The notes under the pieces: generated by a model
Told to the model about the DNA's origin: nothing
Database searches by the model: none
What the model saw: only the letters and a program-made list of their open reading frames with translations
DNA from: Gammaproteobacteria bacterium
Lineage (GTDB): Bacteria; Pseudomonadota; Gammaproteobacteria; Pseudomonadales; Pseudohongiellaceae
DNA length: 64,000 nucleotides
Assembly (NCBI GenBank): GCA_002706685.1
Contig: PALV01000020.1
Coordinates: 242,623 to 306,622 of the forward strand
Direction of reading: 5' to 3'
In this document: piece by piece, positions 8,863 to 17,613 of the stretch
How the letters are laid out: each line of letters starts with the position of its first letter
How positions within the stretch are numbered: position 1 is the first letter of the stretch
Program-made: the position numbers and the translations under genes

Positions 8863-9827
8863 TAGAGGTCATCACCACAGCGCCACTTTTGACCGTGCAG
8901 GATCAGGGCCGATTCGGCATGCGCCATCTCGGTGTACCTCGCTGCGGCATGATGGATGCCCCCGCCCTGTTGCGGGCCAACCTGCTACTGGAGAATGATC
9001 CGCTGGCCGCAGGTCTGGAAATTTCTGCTGGACCCGTGGTCCTGCAGAGCGATCGGGACCAGCATATTGTTCTGTCTGGCGCAGATATGTCAGCTCAGCT
9101 ATTGCTGGCCGATATGCAAACCGTGGTGCAAAATTATCTGCCGCCAGGATTCATTATGCGCTGGCCAGCAGGAACACGACTGCTACTCAACCGCCCTCAG
9201 ATTCCCGGACAACGCGCTGTTCTCGCCATTGCCGGAGGCATTGATGTTGCCCCCACACTAAACTCCCGCAGCACTGATCTGAATAATCAGCTTGGCGGTT
9301 ATCAGGGGCGCGCCCTGCGGGCGGGAGATCGATTGCCCGTTGGCGAAGCGGCAAATCAGCAATTTTCTTCCGGAGGCATTCGGCAACCAGCCATCACCAT
9401 GTCACTGCGCGCCATACGCGGGCTGGACTACGAGCATTTCGATCCCCAAAGCCAGAATGCTTTATGGCAGTTTCCGTGGCGAGTGCAGGCCAACAGCAAC
9501 CGCACCGGGCTACGTTTGTCAGGCCCCACCCTGAGATATCAGGGAGACACCTTGCGTCTGTCAGCCGGAGTGCTGCCCGGACTGTTGCAGGTGCCAGGCA
9601 ATGGTCAGCCGATTCTGCTGGGCTGCGACGCCCAGACAACCGGAGGCTATCCGGTCATTGCCAGCGTCATCGAGGTCGACTTCCACCAGCTTGCTTATGC
9701 AACACCTGGCACGCTTCTTTATTTCAGGGAAGTAAGCGTTGCTGAAGCGCAGGGTCTACATAGCGCCGGGCAGCATGAGCTGCAGATACTCAGGCAACAG
9801 ATACAGTACCGGAAGCAGGCAAGATGA
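8859..9827 (+). CDS. pxpC: 5-oxoprolinase subunit PxpC
   Basis: KipA/AHS2-type subunit (322 residues) that pairs with PxpB in the 5-oxoprolinase complex. Family hallmarks are the N-terminal TTAPLLTVQDQGRFGMRHLGV and GCGxMD-like CGMMDAPALLRANLLLEND, AVLAIAGGIDVAPTLNSRST in the middle, and GQPILLGCDAQTTGGYPVIA towards the end. The gene overlaps pxpB and pxpA by four bases on either side (ATGA). Confidence 0.93.
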   Translation: MIEVITTAPLLTVQDQGRFGMRHLGVPRCGMMDAPALLRANLLLENDPLAAGLEISAGPVVLQSDRDQHIVLSGADMSAQLLLADMQTVVQNYLPPGFIMRWPAGTRLLLNRPQIPGQRAVLAIAGGIDVAPTLNSRSTDLNNQLGGYQGRALRAGDRLPVGEAANQQFSSGGIRQPAITMSLRAIRGLDYEHFDPQSQNALWQFPWRVQANSNRTGLRLSGPTLRYQGDTLRLSAGVLPGLLQVPGNGQPILLGCDAQTTGGYPVIASVIEVDFHQLAYATPGTLLYFREVSVAEAQGLHSAGQHELQILRQQIQYRKQAR

Positions 9828-10567
9828 AGGCAACGCAGGTAGACCTGAACGCAGACCTGGGTGAAGGCGCCCCCAATGACAGAGAGCTGCTGCAGCTGAT
9901 CAGTTCTGCAAATATCAGTTGCGGCGCTCACGCTGGCGACGCTGACAGTATCCGGGCCGCGCTGCAAAACGCTGTCGAGTTTGGTGTTGTCGTTGGCGCT
10001 CACCCCTCATATCCGGACCGGGAACACATGGGCAGGCGCTCGTTGGACATCCCGATAAATGAGCTGCGCGACAGCATCTTGCGACAATTGAAATATCTGT
10101 GCGACATGGCTTCATCTGAAGGTGCTCGCGTCTGTCACGTCAAAGCACATGGCGCACTTTACAATGACATGGCCACTGATCAGGCGCTGGCTGAAAAATT
10201 CTGCGACTGGGTAAGGGAGTTCGACACCAGACTGACAGTAGTGGGACTGGCGGGAAGTGCATTGCTGCAGACAGCCAGAGTTTTTGGCATCAGAACCCGT
10301 GCGGAGGCGTTTGTGGACCGGCGCTACCAGACAGACGGCACGCTGGTGCCACGCTCACAGCCTGACGCCCTAATTCATGATGCCGATGCCGCGATTAAGC
10401 AGGCCCTGTCAATCATTAAACATGGTTACCTGATGACTGTAACGGGGCAGCGGCTTTCGGTGAATGCCGAAACATTTTGTGTGCACGGCGACACACCAGA
10501 AGCACTGCTTTTCGCCAGCCGTCTTGTCACAAGCTTGCGAGAGGAAGGTATCAGGATTGCCAGTTAA
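9824..10567 (+). CDS. pxpA: 5-oxoprolinase subunit PxpA (LamB/YcsF family)
   Basis: Third subunit of 5-oxoprolinase, 247 residues, with a TIM-barrel-like fold related to polysaccharide deacetylases. It begins VDLNADLGEG (the family signature) and shows SANISCGAHAGD, GAHPSYPDREHMGRR, HVKAHGALYNDM and EAFVDRRYQTDGTLVPRS. Its last 17 bases overlap the 3' end of the convergent gspN, with no terminator between the two operons. Confidence 0.95.
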   Translation: MKATQVDLNADLGEGAPNDRELLQLISSANISCGAHAGDADSIRAALQNAVEFGVVVGAHPSYPDREHMGRRSLDIPINELRDSILRQLKYLCDMASSEGARVCHVKAHGALYNDMATDQALAEKFCDWVREFDTRLTVVGLAGSALLQTARVFGIRTRAEAFVDRRYQTDGTLVPRSQPDALIHDADAAIKQALSIIKHGYLMTVTGQRLSVNAETFCVHGDTPEALLFASRLVTSLREEGIRIAS

Positions 10568-11252
10568 ACAGATAACTGCCAGATTCATCCTGTTCCAGCA
10601 TAAGCGCCAGCCACTCAGGTAATGTGATTGATTGATTACCAATCGGCGACAGGCGAAGCTGAACCTCTGAAACCTGACCATTGTTCATCGTAACAGCGAC
10701 GTCCAGTGCCACTTCGCCAAGGTCAATGTGATCCCTCGTTCCCTGCCCCAGCACCGTGATACCAGCCTGCGACCAGAGCCCGCGTGCGCTGGCTACCGCA
10801 GACCCGGCCTGCAACGTCACTGGTTCAACAAGTTTCAGCGCCAGGTGGCCCAGCAAGCGGACGTTTTCTTCCCGCCACAGGACGGCGGCGGGCATGTCCG
10901 CGGAGGCCTGGCTCAGCAACACAGTTCCGTTGGTTTGCAGGCAGGCGCGGGCGTCTACGGACTGGAGCTGGCCGGCTATCGGGCGGGCACGCGACTGCAC
11001 ATCTGCACACAATTGACCCTGGATGAGTCGGGATGGAAGCCATTGCCATTGCAGCTCGCCGATATCCAGCACGACCTGTGGCTGCCGTAACATTGCTCGA
11101 TCCACTGCGCCCCGCCACAATGTGCCGTCAACACCGTACAATTGCAGGCCAGCAACCTGGGCAGGCCCCACCAGCAAAGTCGCCGGTGCAAGCAGTACAA
11201 TCCATACCAGCGTCATTGGAACCACCAGCCAAAGTACGCGAGTGCGGGTCAC
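10551..11252 (-). CDS. gspN: Type II secretion system protein N
   Basis: Bitopic inner-membrane protein of the T2SS, present only in some systems. It has 233 residues: one N-terminal membrane segment (LWLVVPMTLVWIVLLAPATLL), then a periplasmic domain with GVDGTLWRGAV, the family's recurring GxxGTLWxG pattern, and GQVSEVQLRLSPIGNQ near the end. It is the last gene of the gsp operon, one base after gspM. Confidence 0.85.
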   Translation of the reverse strand: MTRTRVLWLVVPMTLVWIVLLAPATLLVGPAQVAGLQLYGVDGTLWRGAVDRAMLRQPQVVLDIGELQWQWLPSRLIQGQLCADVQSRARPIAGQLQSVDARACLQTNGTVLLSQASADMPAAVLWREENVRLLGHLALKLVEPVTLQAGSAVASARGLWSQAGITVLGQGTRDHIDLGEVALDVAVTMNNGQVSEVQLRLSPIGNQSITLPEWLALMLEQDESGSYLFNWQS

Positions 11253-11253
11253 G

Positions 11254-11751
11254 TCAACGGCCTCTCACTGTGACGTTTACAGACAGGCCCGCGGCCGCTG
11301 ATGGCACTATGGTCATGCTCTCGACACGGTTACGGCCACCCGCCTCGACTGCTGACAGCCACTGCAGCAGATTGTTCATGGCCACCTGCTCCATGCGAAT
11401 GGTGGCCGACTGACCATCAATCGCAGGTTCCAGTGTGCTTACCCGCAGGCCGGTTGCGCTTGCCGCATCATCGAGAAACTGCGGCAGACTTGCCATCGCG
11501 GTCCCAAGCTGGCGCTCATCGCGCAACTCGATCAACTCCTGCGCGAGACTCTGTACAGCAAGTACCTGCTGGCGCGCCTCTGTGACCCGTCTTTCTGACA
11601 GCTCTCTGGCCGCATTCAGCGGCTGGACGATGGCAGCCCAAAGCAGGTACACCAGCAGCGACGCACCACATGCCAGCAGCCACAATTGCTCACGTCCGGT
11701 AAATTGCTGCCAGCGCTGTATCAACTTGACCTGCAATGCTCTCAGTTTCAT
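11254..11751 (-). CDS. gspM: Type II secretion system protein M
   Basis: Inner-membrane assembly-platform protein that dimerises with GspL. The 165 residues have a short cytoplasmic tail, one membrane segment (LWLLACGASLLVYLLWAAI), a periplasmic coiled region (ARELSERRVTEARQQVLAVQ) and a ferredoxin-like domain including ATIRMEQVAMNNLLQWLSAVE. Overlaps gspL by four bases. Confidence 0.9.
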   Translation of the reverse strand: MKLRALQVKLIQRWQQFTGREQLWLLACGASLLVYLLWAAIVQPLNAARELSERRVTEARQQVLAVQSLAQELIELRDERQLGTAMASLPQFLDDAASATGLRVSTLEPAIDGQSATIRMEQVAMNNLLQWLSAVEAGGRNRVESMTIVPSAAAGLSVNVTVRGR

Positions 11752-12980
11752 GGCGCTACCCCGCTGACAAGCAGATTGGCCTGTTGCCGACTGCCAGCCT
11801 GACTGATATTGCGCGCCTGCGCTGACAGCCCTGCATTCCCGAGTGCTTCGCTAAAGGCGAGCAGCTGGGAATTGCTCTGCGCAGTCAACGCCAGTTGTAA
11901 CTCCTGGCGCGCCGCCAGGAAGTTCACACGGTGTACACGCACATCGCCGTGCTGCAAAAGCACCGGCGCGATCTGATCCAGCAGTGGCAGCACCGATGCG
12001 CTGGCACCAGAGCCGCGAAGTTGCGCCAACTGGCTGCGCAGCTGTTGCTCAGCATCTACCAGTACACCCTGCGGCACGGCAGTCCGGTAAACCTGTTCCA
12101 CCTGCTGCTGTATGCGGCGATAATCAGCGTTATTGATCTGCAGTTCTATAAAACTGGACAACAGAAAAATCAGCAAGGCTGCCGCCGCTGCAATGACAGG
12201 AATCCGCGCCGGTCGCCACAGTTTTTGCCAGCGTACCGGCGCCGCGAAAAGTCCCTGACGCAGTTCGATGGCGCCCGGCCTCTCAAACGTCAATGCATCC
12301 CAGGGCTCGTTAACAATGGATACTCTCGTCCGGGCTTCGCCCCGAATGCTCTCTGGCAACATACTGACGATATCGTCGGCTTCGGACTGTGAACTCGCAA
12401 ACACGTGCAACGCCGGGATGGCTCCAGCGACGGCTTCGCGCTGGACTCGTTCTGCAACAAGAGGCAGCATACTGACATCAACAGATAGCCCGAGACCGCT
12501 GAGCTGTGTCGGCAGCCAACCATCGTCAGCTCCGTCCGTGACCAGTATTTTCCAGTCATCCTTATCGCCATCTATCAACTGACCGGTAACAAAACAGCGT
12601 GATACTTCAAGGCCCGCTGATTCCAGGGCTTCTATCTGCTCTGCAAACCACTCCCGGTCAACATAGGCAAGCGTGACGGTCTCCGGCTCAACAGCATCAA
12701 TGGCAATATGCAGGGATTGAATATCACCGGCAATGTCTGACTCCAGTTCAAACGGAATCAGTCGACTGAGATGTTTTCTCTCCTCCGGTCTGTAGGGCAG
12801 GCGACGCATGACCAACTGTGGTCCGTCCAGCATCAGCCAGACCTGAGCACCAGGGTGCTGTTTACACAGCGTTTGCAGTGATCCTTTCTGAGAAGCAGCC
12901 AGCCAACCGGCGCGTCGGTCGTATCGCCGCCAGCGATAATGACCCGGAGTCGATTCCGGCCTGATTATCAATACACTCAT
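11748..12980 (-). CDS. gspL: Type II secretion system protein L
   Basis: Links the cytoplasmic ATPase GspE to the membrane platform. The 410 residues comprise an actin-like cytoplasmic domain (1-250, with MLIIRPE-like start and IPFELESDIAGDIQSLH), one membrane segment (IPVIAAAAALLIFLLSSFI, about 255-275) and a periplasmic ferredoxin-like domain ending in LLVSGVAP. Three bases after gspK, four-base overlap with gspM. Confidence 0.92.
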   Translation of the reverse strand: MSVLIIRPESTPGHYRWRRYDRRAGWLAASQKGSLQTLCKQHPGAQVWLMLDGPQLVMRRLPYRPEERKHLSRLIPFELESDIAGDIQSLHIAIDAVEPETVTLAYVDREWFAEQIEALESAGLEVSRCFVTGQLIDGDKDDWKILVTDGADDGWLPTQLSGLGLSVDVSMLPLVAERVQREAVAGAIPALHVFASSQSEADDIVSMLPESIRGEARTRVSIVNEPWDALTFERPGAIELRQGLFAAPVRWQKLWRPARIPVIAAAAALLIFLLSSFIELQINNADYRRIQQQVEQVYRTAVPQGVLVDAEQQLRSQLAQLRGSGASASVLPLLDQIAPVLLQHGDVRVHRVNFLAARQELQLALTAQSNSQLLAFSEALGNAGLSAQARNISQAGSRQQANLLVSGVAP

Positions 12981-12983
12981 TTT

Positions 12984-14081
12984 TCAATTCACCAGTGTTT
13001 CAAACGGATTTTCGTGAAAGGAGTTGTGATAGCGCGCCAGCGTCGTCACGCCACTCCCGTCACGATGAATCAGTGATGTCAGGTAACGGGAAACCTCACC
13101 GATTGTGACCTGTATGTAGGCCAGAAAATATTCGCTGCTTACGCTGTATGTGGGCACTTGACCTGCGGCGTCCCCTGACTGTCCGGGATCAGACGGCAGG
13201 CCAGACTGCTGCGCGGACTGCAAAAATTCAGTGACAGACACAAAGGCCTGTTGATCCCGCAGCTCCAAAAACGTGTCCACGACGGCCTGCTCAGCAAAGG
13301 TCAGGGTGTTTTCGTCATTGACGCCTGACATCACTGATGCCGATGCCGTGTTGATATTGATGGATGTCGCAACTGGCAGGGCAACCACACGTGGCCGCAA
13401 TGCCTTCAGAAGCTGCGGCGTGATGTGTCGCACCATCGCCAGCTCGCTCACATCATGCATGAGCTGATTCGCAGACTGTGCGACCGTGCCAGCGCCTGTG
13501 TAATAAAGTGACTCGGCGCCTGACAGGCCACTAACTCGGTCATCCTCGTCGATCCAGTCTACAATAGCCTCGGTGATCGCGACCGCTTGCGCTTCGGTGA
13601 CAGCCATTTCGGGCAGGCTCTGCAACATGCGTATAAAGTGCCGCTGTGCAGCACTGAAACGAACTGAGCTCAATGCGCCCAGATCGTCAAAATTTTCTGT
13701 TTTGTATACCAGATTGTTGATATTGAACCGCCCTTGCGCGTCCTCAATGAATACGCGCAGAAAACCATCGTCGGTTGGCATGGGGGGCAACATCGCAGCC
13801 CAGCTCTCACCAAGGTGATCAACCGGCTCTGCAGGCCTGTCGCCTGCCCGCTGCGAGTCCATAAGCAATACCTGAGCAGCCAGGGTTTCAGCTCCCTGCA
13901 GATAGGTATCAAATCGTTGCTGCATTAATCTTGCCTCCGCCATCGATGCGCTTCGTACGAAGGACTCAGCAAATTGAGTCGCCAGCACTGCGACCATGGC
14001 AGTCACCAGCATGGCCAGTATGAGTGCACTACCAGTCTGCTGAAGACGCTGGCTTGCAGCTTTTGAATGCTGATCGCTCAC
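12984..14081 (-). CDS. gspK: Type II secretion minor pseudopilin K
   Basis: Tip pseudopilin that caps the pseudopilus and helps start its assembly. The 365 residues have a prepilin leader ending QQTG before SALILAMLVTAMVAVLATQF. As usual for GspK, there is a large globular domain, with RFNINNLV, EAIVDWIDEDDRVSGLSGAESLYY and INTASASV typical of the family. Overlaps gspJ by four bases. Confidence 0.95.
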   Translation of the reverse strand: MSDQHSKAASQRLQQTGSALILAMLVTAMVAVLATQFAESFVRSASMAEARLMQQRFDTYLQGAETLAAQVLLMDSQRAGDRPAEPVDHLGESWAAMLPPMPTDDGFLRVFIEDAQGRFNINNLVYKTENFDDLGALSSVRFSAAQRHFIRMLQSLPEMAVTEAQAVAITEAIVDWIDEDDRVSGLSGAESLYYTGAGTVAQSANQLMHDVSELAMVRHITPQLLKALRPRVVALPVATSININTASASVMSGVNDENTLTFAEQAVVDTFLELRDQQAFVSVTEFLQSAQQSGLPSDPGQSGDAAGQVPTYSVSSEYFLAYIQVTIGEVSRYLTSLIHRDGSGVTTLARYHNSFHENPFETLVN

Positions 14082-14830
14082 GTTGATGCTCCGCCCGCTG
14101 AAAACGCCATCGGCAACACAAACACCCGGCGCACCTCACCCAGACCCGAAACGCGCAAACTGACTTCGATGGCCGCCGGTAAGCGGCGCTGGCGCTGCAG
14201 AATTTCGTTGTCCCCGGCAGCAGCAGCGAGCGGCCAACCCGATATCCAGCCCGCATCATCGATTGATGAGCCCTGGGTAGTGACGCCAACCGGCAGGAAC
14301 CGCCAGGAGACCTGCTCTACAGCCTGCAACAGTGGCATGGACTGCATTGGAGGTGTGCCCAGCGCCTGATTGCTTTCCTGCCAAGAATCGCGGTACAGCG
14401 TGCCGTCAGGTGACAGGCGGTAGAGCACCCGTTGCAGCTCCGATCGCGGAGACGCCATTGGGTTGTGCCAGGCGTGTCTGCTGAACCAGATCATGGCACC
14501 CTGTCGACCACTGAGTGCTTCCAGAGAAAACGCATTATGTGGCACTGCCAGCATTACCACCCGCTCATCGGTGTCACCAAGCACTGACTGCAGCGGATCA
14601 ACCCCAGTGGCCGGCATCGGTAATGGGCGATTGGCAATGTGCTCGATATCACCGTTCAATAATTGCCAGAACCGCTCGATCTGCTCTATTTCCTGCATGA
14701 GTTGATCGCCGCGTTCACGGGCTTCTATCGCGCTGTCCAGAAACTGATAGGACACTGCAGCAATCATGACCGTGATTGACATCGCGATCAGCAGTTCGAC
14801 CAGCGTAAATCCACCCTCAGTCCTGACCAT
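14078..14830 (-). CDS. gspJ: Type II secretion minor pseudopilin J
   Basis: Minor pseudopilin of the I-J-K tip complex. The start used here is preceded by GGAG with 6-base spacing and gives the leader MVRTEGG before FTLVELLIAMSITVMIAAV, so prepilin peptidase would cut after Gly7; in-frame ATGs lie up to ten codons upstream. The 250-residue protein contains the family's MIWFSRHAWHNP and RVLYRLSPDGTLYRDSWQ strands. It overlaps gspI by 14 bases. Confidence 0.92.
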   Translation of the reverse strand: MVRTEGGFTLVELLIAMSITVMIAAVSYQFLDSAIEARERGDQLMQEIEQIERFWQLLNGDIEHIANRPLPMPATGVDPLQSVLGDTDERVVMLAVPHNAFSLEALSGRQGAMIWFSRHAWHNPMASPRSELQRVLYRLSPDGTLYRDSWQESNQALGTPPMQSMPLLQAVEQVSWRFLPVGVTTQGSSIDDAGWISGWPLAAAAGDNEILQRQRRLPAAIEVSLRVSGLGEVRRVFVLPMAFSAGGAST

Positions 14831-15254
14831 CGACATCTCCACCGAGCGCTGAGGGGCCAATCGCCTGAGCAGCAGACAGATAGCTGGTCAGACTGGCCAG
14901 CGTGTCGGCAGGCCGCTCCATGGCTGCCACATCAAGCCGGTGGCGTAGCAGACCCGGCACAGGTGTCTCTTCCACCGACAACTGCCATGACCATCGACGC
15001 CCGGCAAGTTCAGTTTCGCCCTCCCGGAACGCTGCAGTCGACATGATTCCCGCCGCCGCATCCAGCTGTAAATGTGACATCTGATTCTTAGCAACCCAGC
15101 TGGCAATGGTTTGCTGGCGAAACCGGTCGGTAGCATCCAGTTGTGCGCCCAACTGGAACATCAGCGCCGGCAGCGCGATTCCGACGACAAGCAATGCCAC
15201 CATCACCTCAATCAGGGTAAAGCCGAGCTGTTCCGATCGCTGATTGTGCATCAT
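14817..15254 (-). CDS. gspI: Type II secretion minor pseudopilin I
   Basis: Minor pseudopilin, 145 residues, core of the tip complex. The leader MMHNQRSEQLG precedes FTLIEVMVALLVVGIALPAL. The globular part contains WVAKNQMSHLQLDA, the usual GspI helix-strand transition, and RRWSWQLSVEETPVPGLLRH. It lies 63 bases after gspH, the widest gap inside the gsp run. Confidence 0.93.
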   Translation of the reverse strand: MMHNQRSEQLGFTLIEVMVALLVVGIALPALMFQLGAQLDATDRFRQQTIASWVAKNQMSHLQLDAAAGIMSTAAFREGETELAGRRWSWQLSVEETPVPGLLRHRLDVAAMERPADTLASLTSYLSAAQAIGPSALGGDVDGQD

Positions 15255-15317
15255 GCGCTCACCATTGCAGGCTCATTAGCTGAACTGTCCGAACCAGCGG
15301 GCTGTGGAAATTTTTCG

Positions 15318-15860
15318 CTACCACTGTGTTTCAATGACCCCTGATTCCTGAGTGGCGACACGAGCAAGCTGTGTTTCTCCACTCGCCGTTTGCACTGACA
15401 ACTGCAAGATGAATGGCGTCGTTTCGCCAGTCGGATACATGACCAGCACAGGTTCATTTGATTCATCGCCAGATTGGAGCCCACGGCGGGCCAGATCAAC
15501 AGGCTGTTCTTCGACCCATAAATCGAGCTGAAGGGATGGCGGTAATTCAGCCTGTAATTCCATGTCGTCATCAATCTGCCACTGACCGTTACGCCAACGA
15601 GACCACACGAGCTGCCAGCCTTCATCAGCCAAATCTTCAGGAGCCCTCAAATGCATTCCTATCGGTTGCGCCATGACAACAGCCCGATTTGAGGCAATGC
15701 CAATCAGCTGGCTCACATCCTCGGCGATATCCAGAGCCTGGTCGTCAGCATCTGAATCCCGCCCCAGGGAGAACGCCACCGTGCTGACCAGCAGCGCGGC
15801 GATTGCCATCACCACCAGGAGCTCGACCAGGCTGAAACCACGGGCCGCGCCAGCGCTCAT
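15318..15860 (-). CDS. gspH: Type II secretion minor pseudopilin H
   Basis: Minor pseudopilin, 180 residues from the ATG four bases after the gspG stop. The leader MSAGAARG precedes FSLVELLVVMAIAALLVSTV, a normal short prepilin leader. Longer in-frame starts exist (to 15938) but would overlap gspG by up to 70 bases. The globular domain is divergent, as usual for GspH, with GMHLRAPEDLADEGWQLVW recognisable. Confidence 0.9.
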   Translation of the reverse strand: MSAGAARGFSLVELLVVMAIAALLVSTVAFSLGRDSDADDQALDIAEDVSQLIGIASNRAVVMAQPIGMHLRAPEDLADEGWQLVWSRWRNGQWQIDDDMELQAELPPSLQLDLWVEEQPVDLARRGLQSGDESNEPVLVMYPTGETTPFILQLSVQTASGETQLARVATQESGVIETQW

Positions 15861-15864
15861 CGGT

Positions 15865-16377
15865 TTACTGTTCCTGATTCTGCCAGTTGCCATAATCAGC
15901 GTTTTGCCCCTCACCACCACGCGTTCCGTCGGCACCAAAGGTAAAGATGTCGTACTGACCGTTCTGACCGGGACTCAGATAGCGATAGGGATTCCCCCAT
16001 GGATCGACTGGCAGAGCTTCCAGGTAACCATCCTGCTTCCAGTTTGCCGGCACCGGCTCCAGCGTCGGTTGGTCTACCAGTGCCTGCAGCCCCTGCTCAC
16101 TGCTGGGATAGGCATAGTTATCCAGGCGATACATACGCAACGCAGTTTCGATGGCGCTGAAATCGGCGAACACTTTCTGCACTCGTGCCTCATCGGCACG
16201 TCCGAGAACATTGGGCGCAATAATGCTGATAAGCAGGCCCATGATGACCAGCACTACCAGTATCTCGATGAGACTGAAGCCTTGTTGCTTCCTCATAGAT
16301 TTAGCTTCTGGCAGAGGCAGAGCCGAGCTGTTTTTGCTGTTAACGGCAGCGGTTTTAACCAACATAGAATCACCCAT
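15865..16377 (-). CDS. gspG: Type II secretion major pseudopilin G
   Basis: Major subunit of the pseudopilus that pushes substrates through the secretin. The mature part starts at FSLIEILVVLVIMGLLISII and carries the family's DNYAYPSSEQGLQALV, LPVDPWGNPYRYLSPGQNG and FGADGTRGGEGQNADYGNW (calcium-binding C-terminus). From this start the leader would be about 33 residues, far longer than the usual 6-10. An internal ATG at 16296 (MRKQQG before FSLIE) gives the standard 143-residue protein but leaves a 93-base gap after gspF. The stop is certain, the start is not. Confidence 0.93.
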   Translation of the reverse strand: MGDSMLVKTAAVNSKNSSALPLPEAKSMRKQQGFSLIEILVVLVIMGLLISIIAPNVLGRADEARVQKVFADFSAIETALRMYRLDNYAYPSSEQGLQALVDQPTLEPVPANWKQDGYLEALPVDPWGNPYRYLSPGQNGQYDIFTFGADGTRGGEGQNADYGNWQNQEQ

Positions 16378-16389
16378 CGTCTGAACTCG

Positions 16390-17610
16390 TTATATCAATG
16401 TGTTGATATCAAAAATTGGCAGCAGAACTGCCAGCATGATCAATGTCACCAGACCGCCCATCAGCACAATGGTCAGCGGTTCCATCAATGCCATCATGGT
16501 GCTGAGCCTGATGCTCAATTCCCGTTCCTGGTTTTCGGCAGCATAGGCCAGCTGACGCCCCAGGCTGCCATTCGCTTCTCCATTGGCGGCCATCTGCTCA
16601 AGGAGTGGAGGAAAGGCCGCGCATTGACGCAGGCTCTTGCTGAAGCTGCCACCCTCCTGGACTGCAGTCGCCACGGTGCGTGCCGCGGCGCGCATGACCT
16701 CGTTATTGAGAACCTGTGCCGCAATGCGGACTGATTCCAGCAATGGCACTCCGGAGCCAAGAAGTATCGCCAGCGTCGACGCAAAACGTGCACTTTCCAG
16801 CTGCCGCAGGTTTTCACCAACACCTGGCACCTTGAGGAGAAATCCGTGCCAGCGCAGGCGGTTTTCGACAGCCTGCAGCCACCAGCGAAACAGTACCCCG
16901 CTTAATGCAATGGCACACAGCAACAGCAAGGCCCATGGTGAGCCCATAAACTCACTTACGTTGATCAAAGCCTGTGTCAGACCAGGCAGGTCGCGCCCCG
17001 ATGTGGCAAACATGGTAACCAGTCGCGGCACCACAAATGTCATCAGCAAGGCCACTACCATCAGACTGACCGACAATAATGCCAGAGGGTAAATCATGGC
17101 GGTGCTGAGTTTCTGACGCGCCTGCTGACCTGTTTCTGTGTATTCTGCCAGGCGCTCCAGCACCGGGCCCAAGTAGCCCGCGGATTCACCTGCCCGAACC
17201 ATGGCGCAATACATTCGGTCAAACGCCGCCGGGTGCTCTGACATTGCCTGTGCCAGCGAATGGCCTTCGACAACCCGCGACCTGACCTGAGACAGTATGC
17301 CTTTCACTTTAATCTGCCGTGACTGCCGGGCGCTGATCTGCAGTGCCTCGTCCAGCGGCATGCCTGATTGCACCAGCGACGCCAGTTGCCTGGTAATTAA
17401 TGAAAGCTGGGCGACCGACAGGCGGCGCGGTCGCCACCAGAGAGACTGTCCGCCACTGGCATCATTGGCAGCACTGGTCACTGTGACCGTCATGGGTTTC
17501 ATGCCCTGGCTGCGCAGCCGTGCGCGCGCCTGACGCTCGCTGTCAGCCTCCAGCACACCACTCACAGGCCTGCTGTCGGCGCCCAGTGCTTTGTAGCGGA
17601 ACGAAGCCAT
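16390..17610 (-). CDS. gspF: Type II secretion inner-membrane platform protein F
   Basis: Polytopic protein of the T2SS assembly platform. The 406 residues have two homologous cytoplasmic domains, each followed by membrane segments (about LLSVSLMVVALLMTFVVPRL, ALLLLCAIALSGVLF and the C-terminal IVLMGGLVTLIMLAVLLPIF). YKALGADSRPVSGVLEADS opens the protein, and SLVQSGMPLDEAL and LGSGVPLLESV mark the repeats. Three bases after gspE. Confidence 0.95.
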   Translation of the reverse strand: MASFRYKALGADSRPVSGVLEADSERQARARLRSQGMKPMTVTVTSAANDASGGQSLWWRPRRLSVAQLSLITRQLASLVQSGMPLDEALQISARQSRQIKVKGILSQVRSRVVEGHSLAQAMSEHPAAFDRMYCAMVRAGESAGYLGPVLERLAEYTETGQQARQKLSTAMIYPLALLSVSLMVVALLMTFVVPRLVTMFATSGRDLPGLTQALINVSEFMGSPWALLLLCAIALSGVLFRWWLQAVENRLRWHGFLLKVPGVGENLRQLESARFASTLAILLGSGVPLLESVRIAAQVLNNEVMRAAARTVATAVQEGGSFSKSLRQCAAFPPLLEQMAANGEANGSLGRQLAYAAENQERELSIRLSTMMALMEPLTIVLMGGLVTLIMLAVLLPIFDINTLI

Positions 17611-17613
17611 GAC

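Noticed and set aside
15673..16734. Plus-strand frame of 353 codons across gspH, gspG and gspF
   Set aside because: It is antisense to three clear gsp genes and its translation is rich in His/Gln low-complexity typical of shadow frames.
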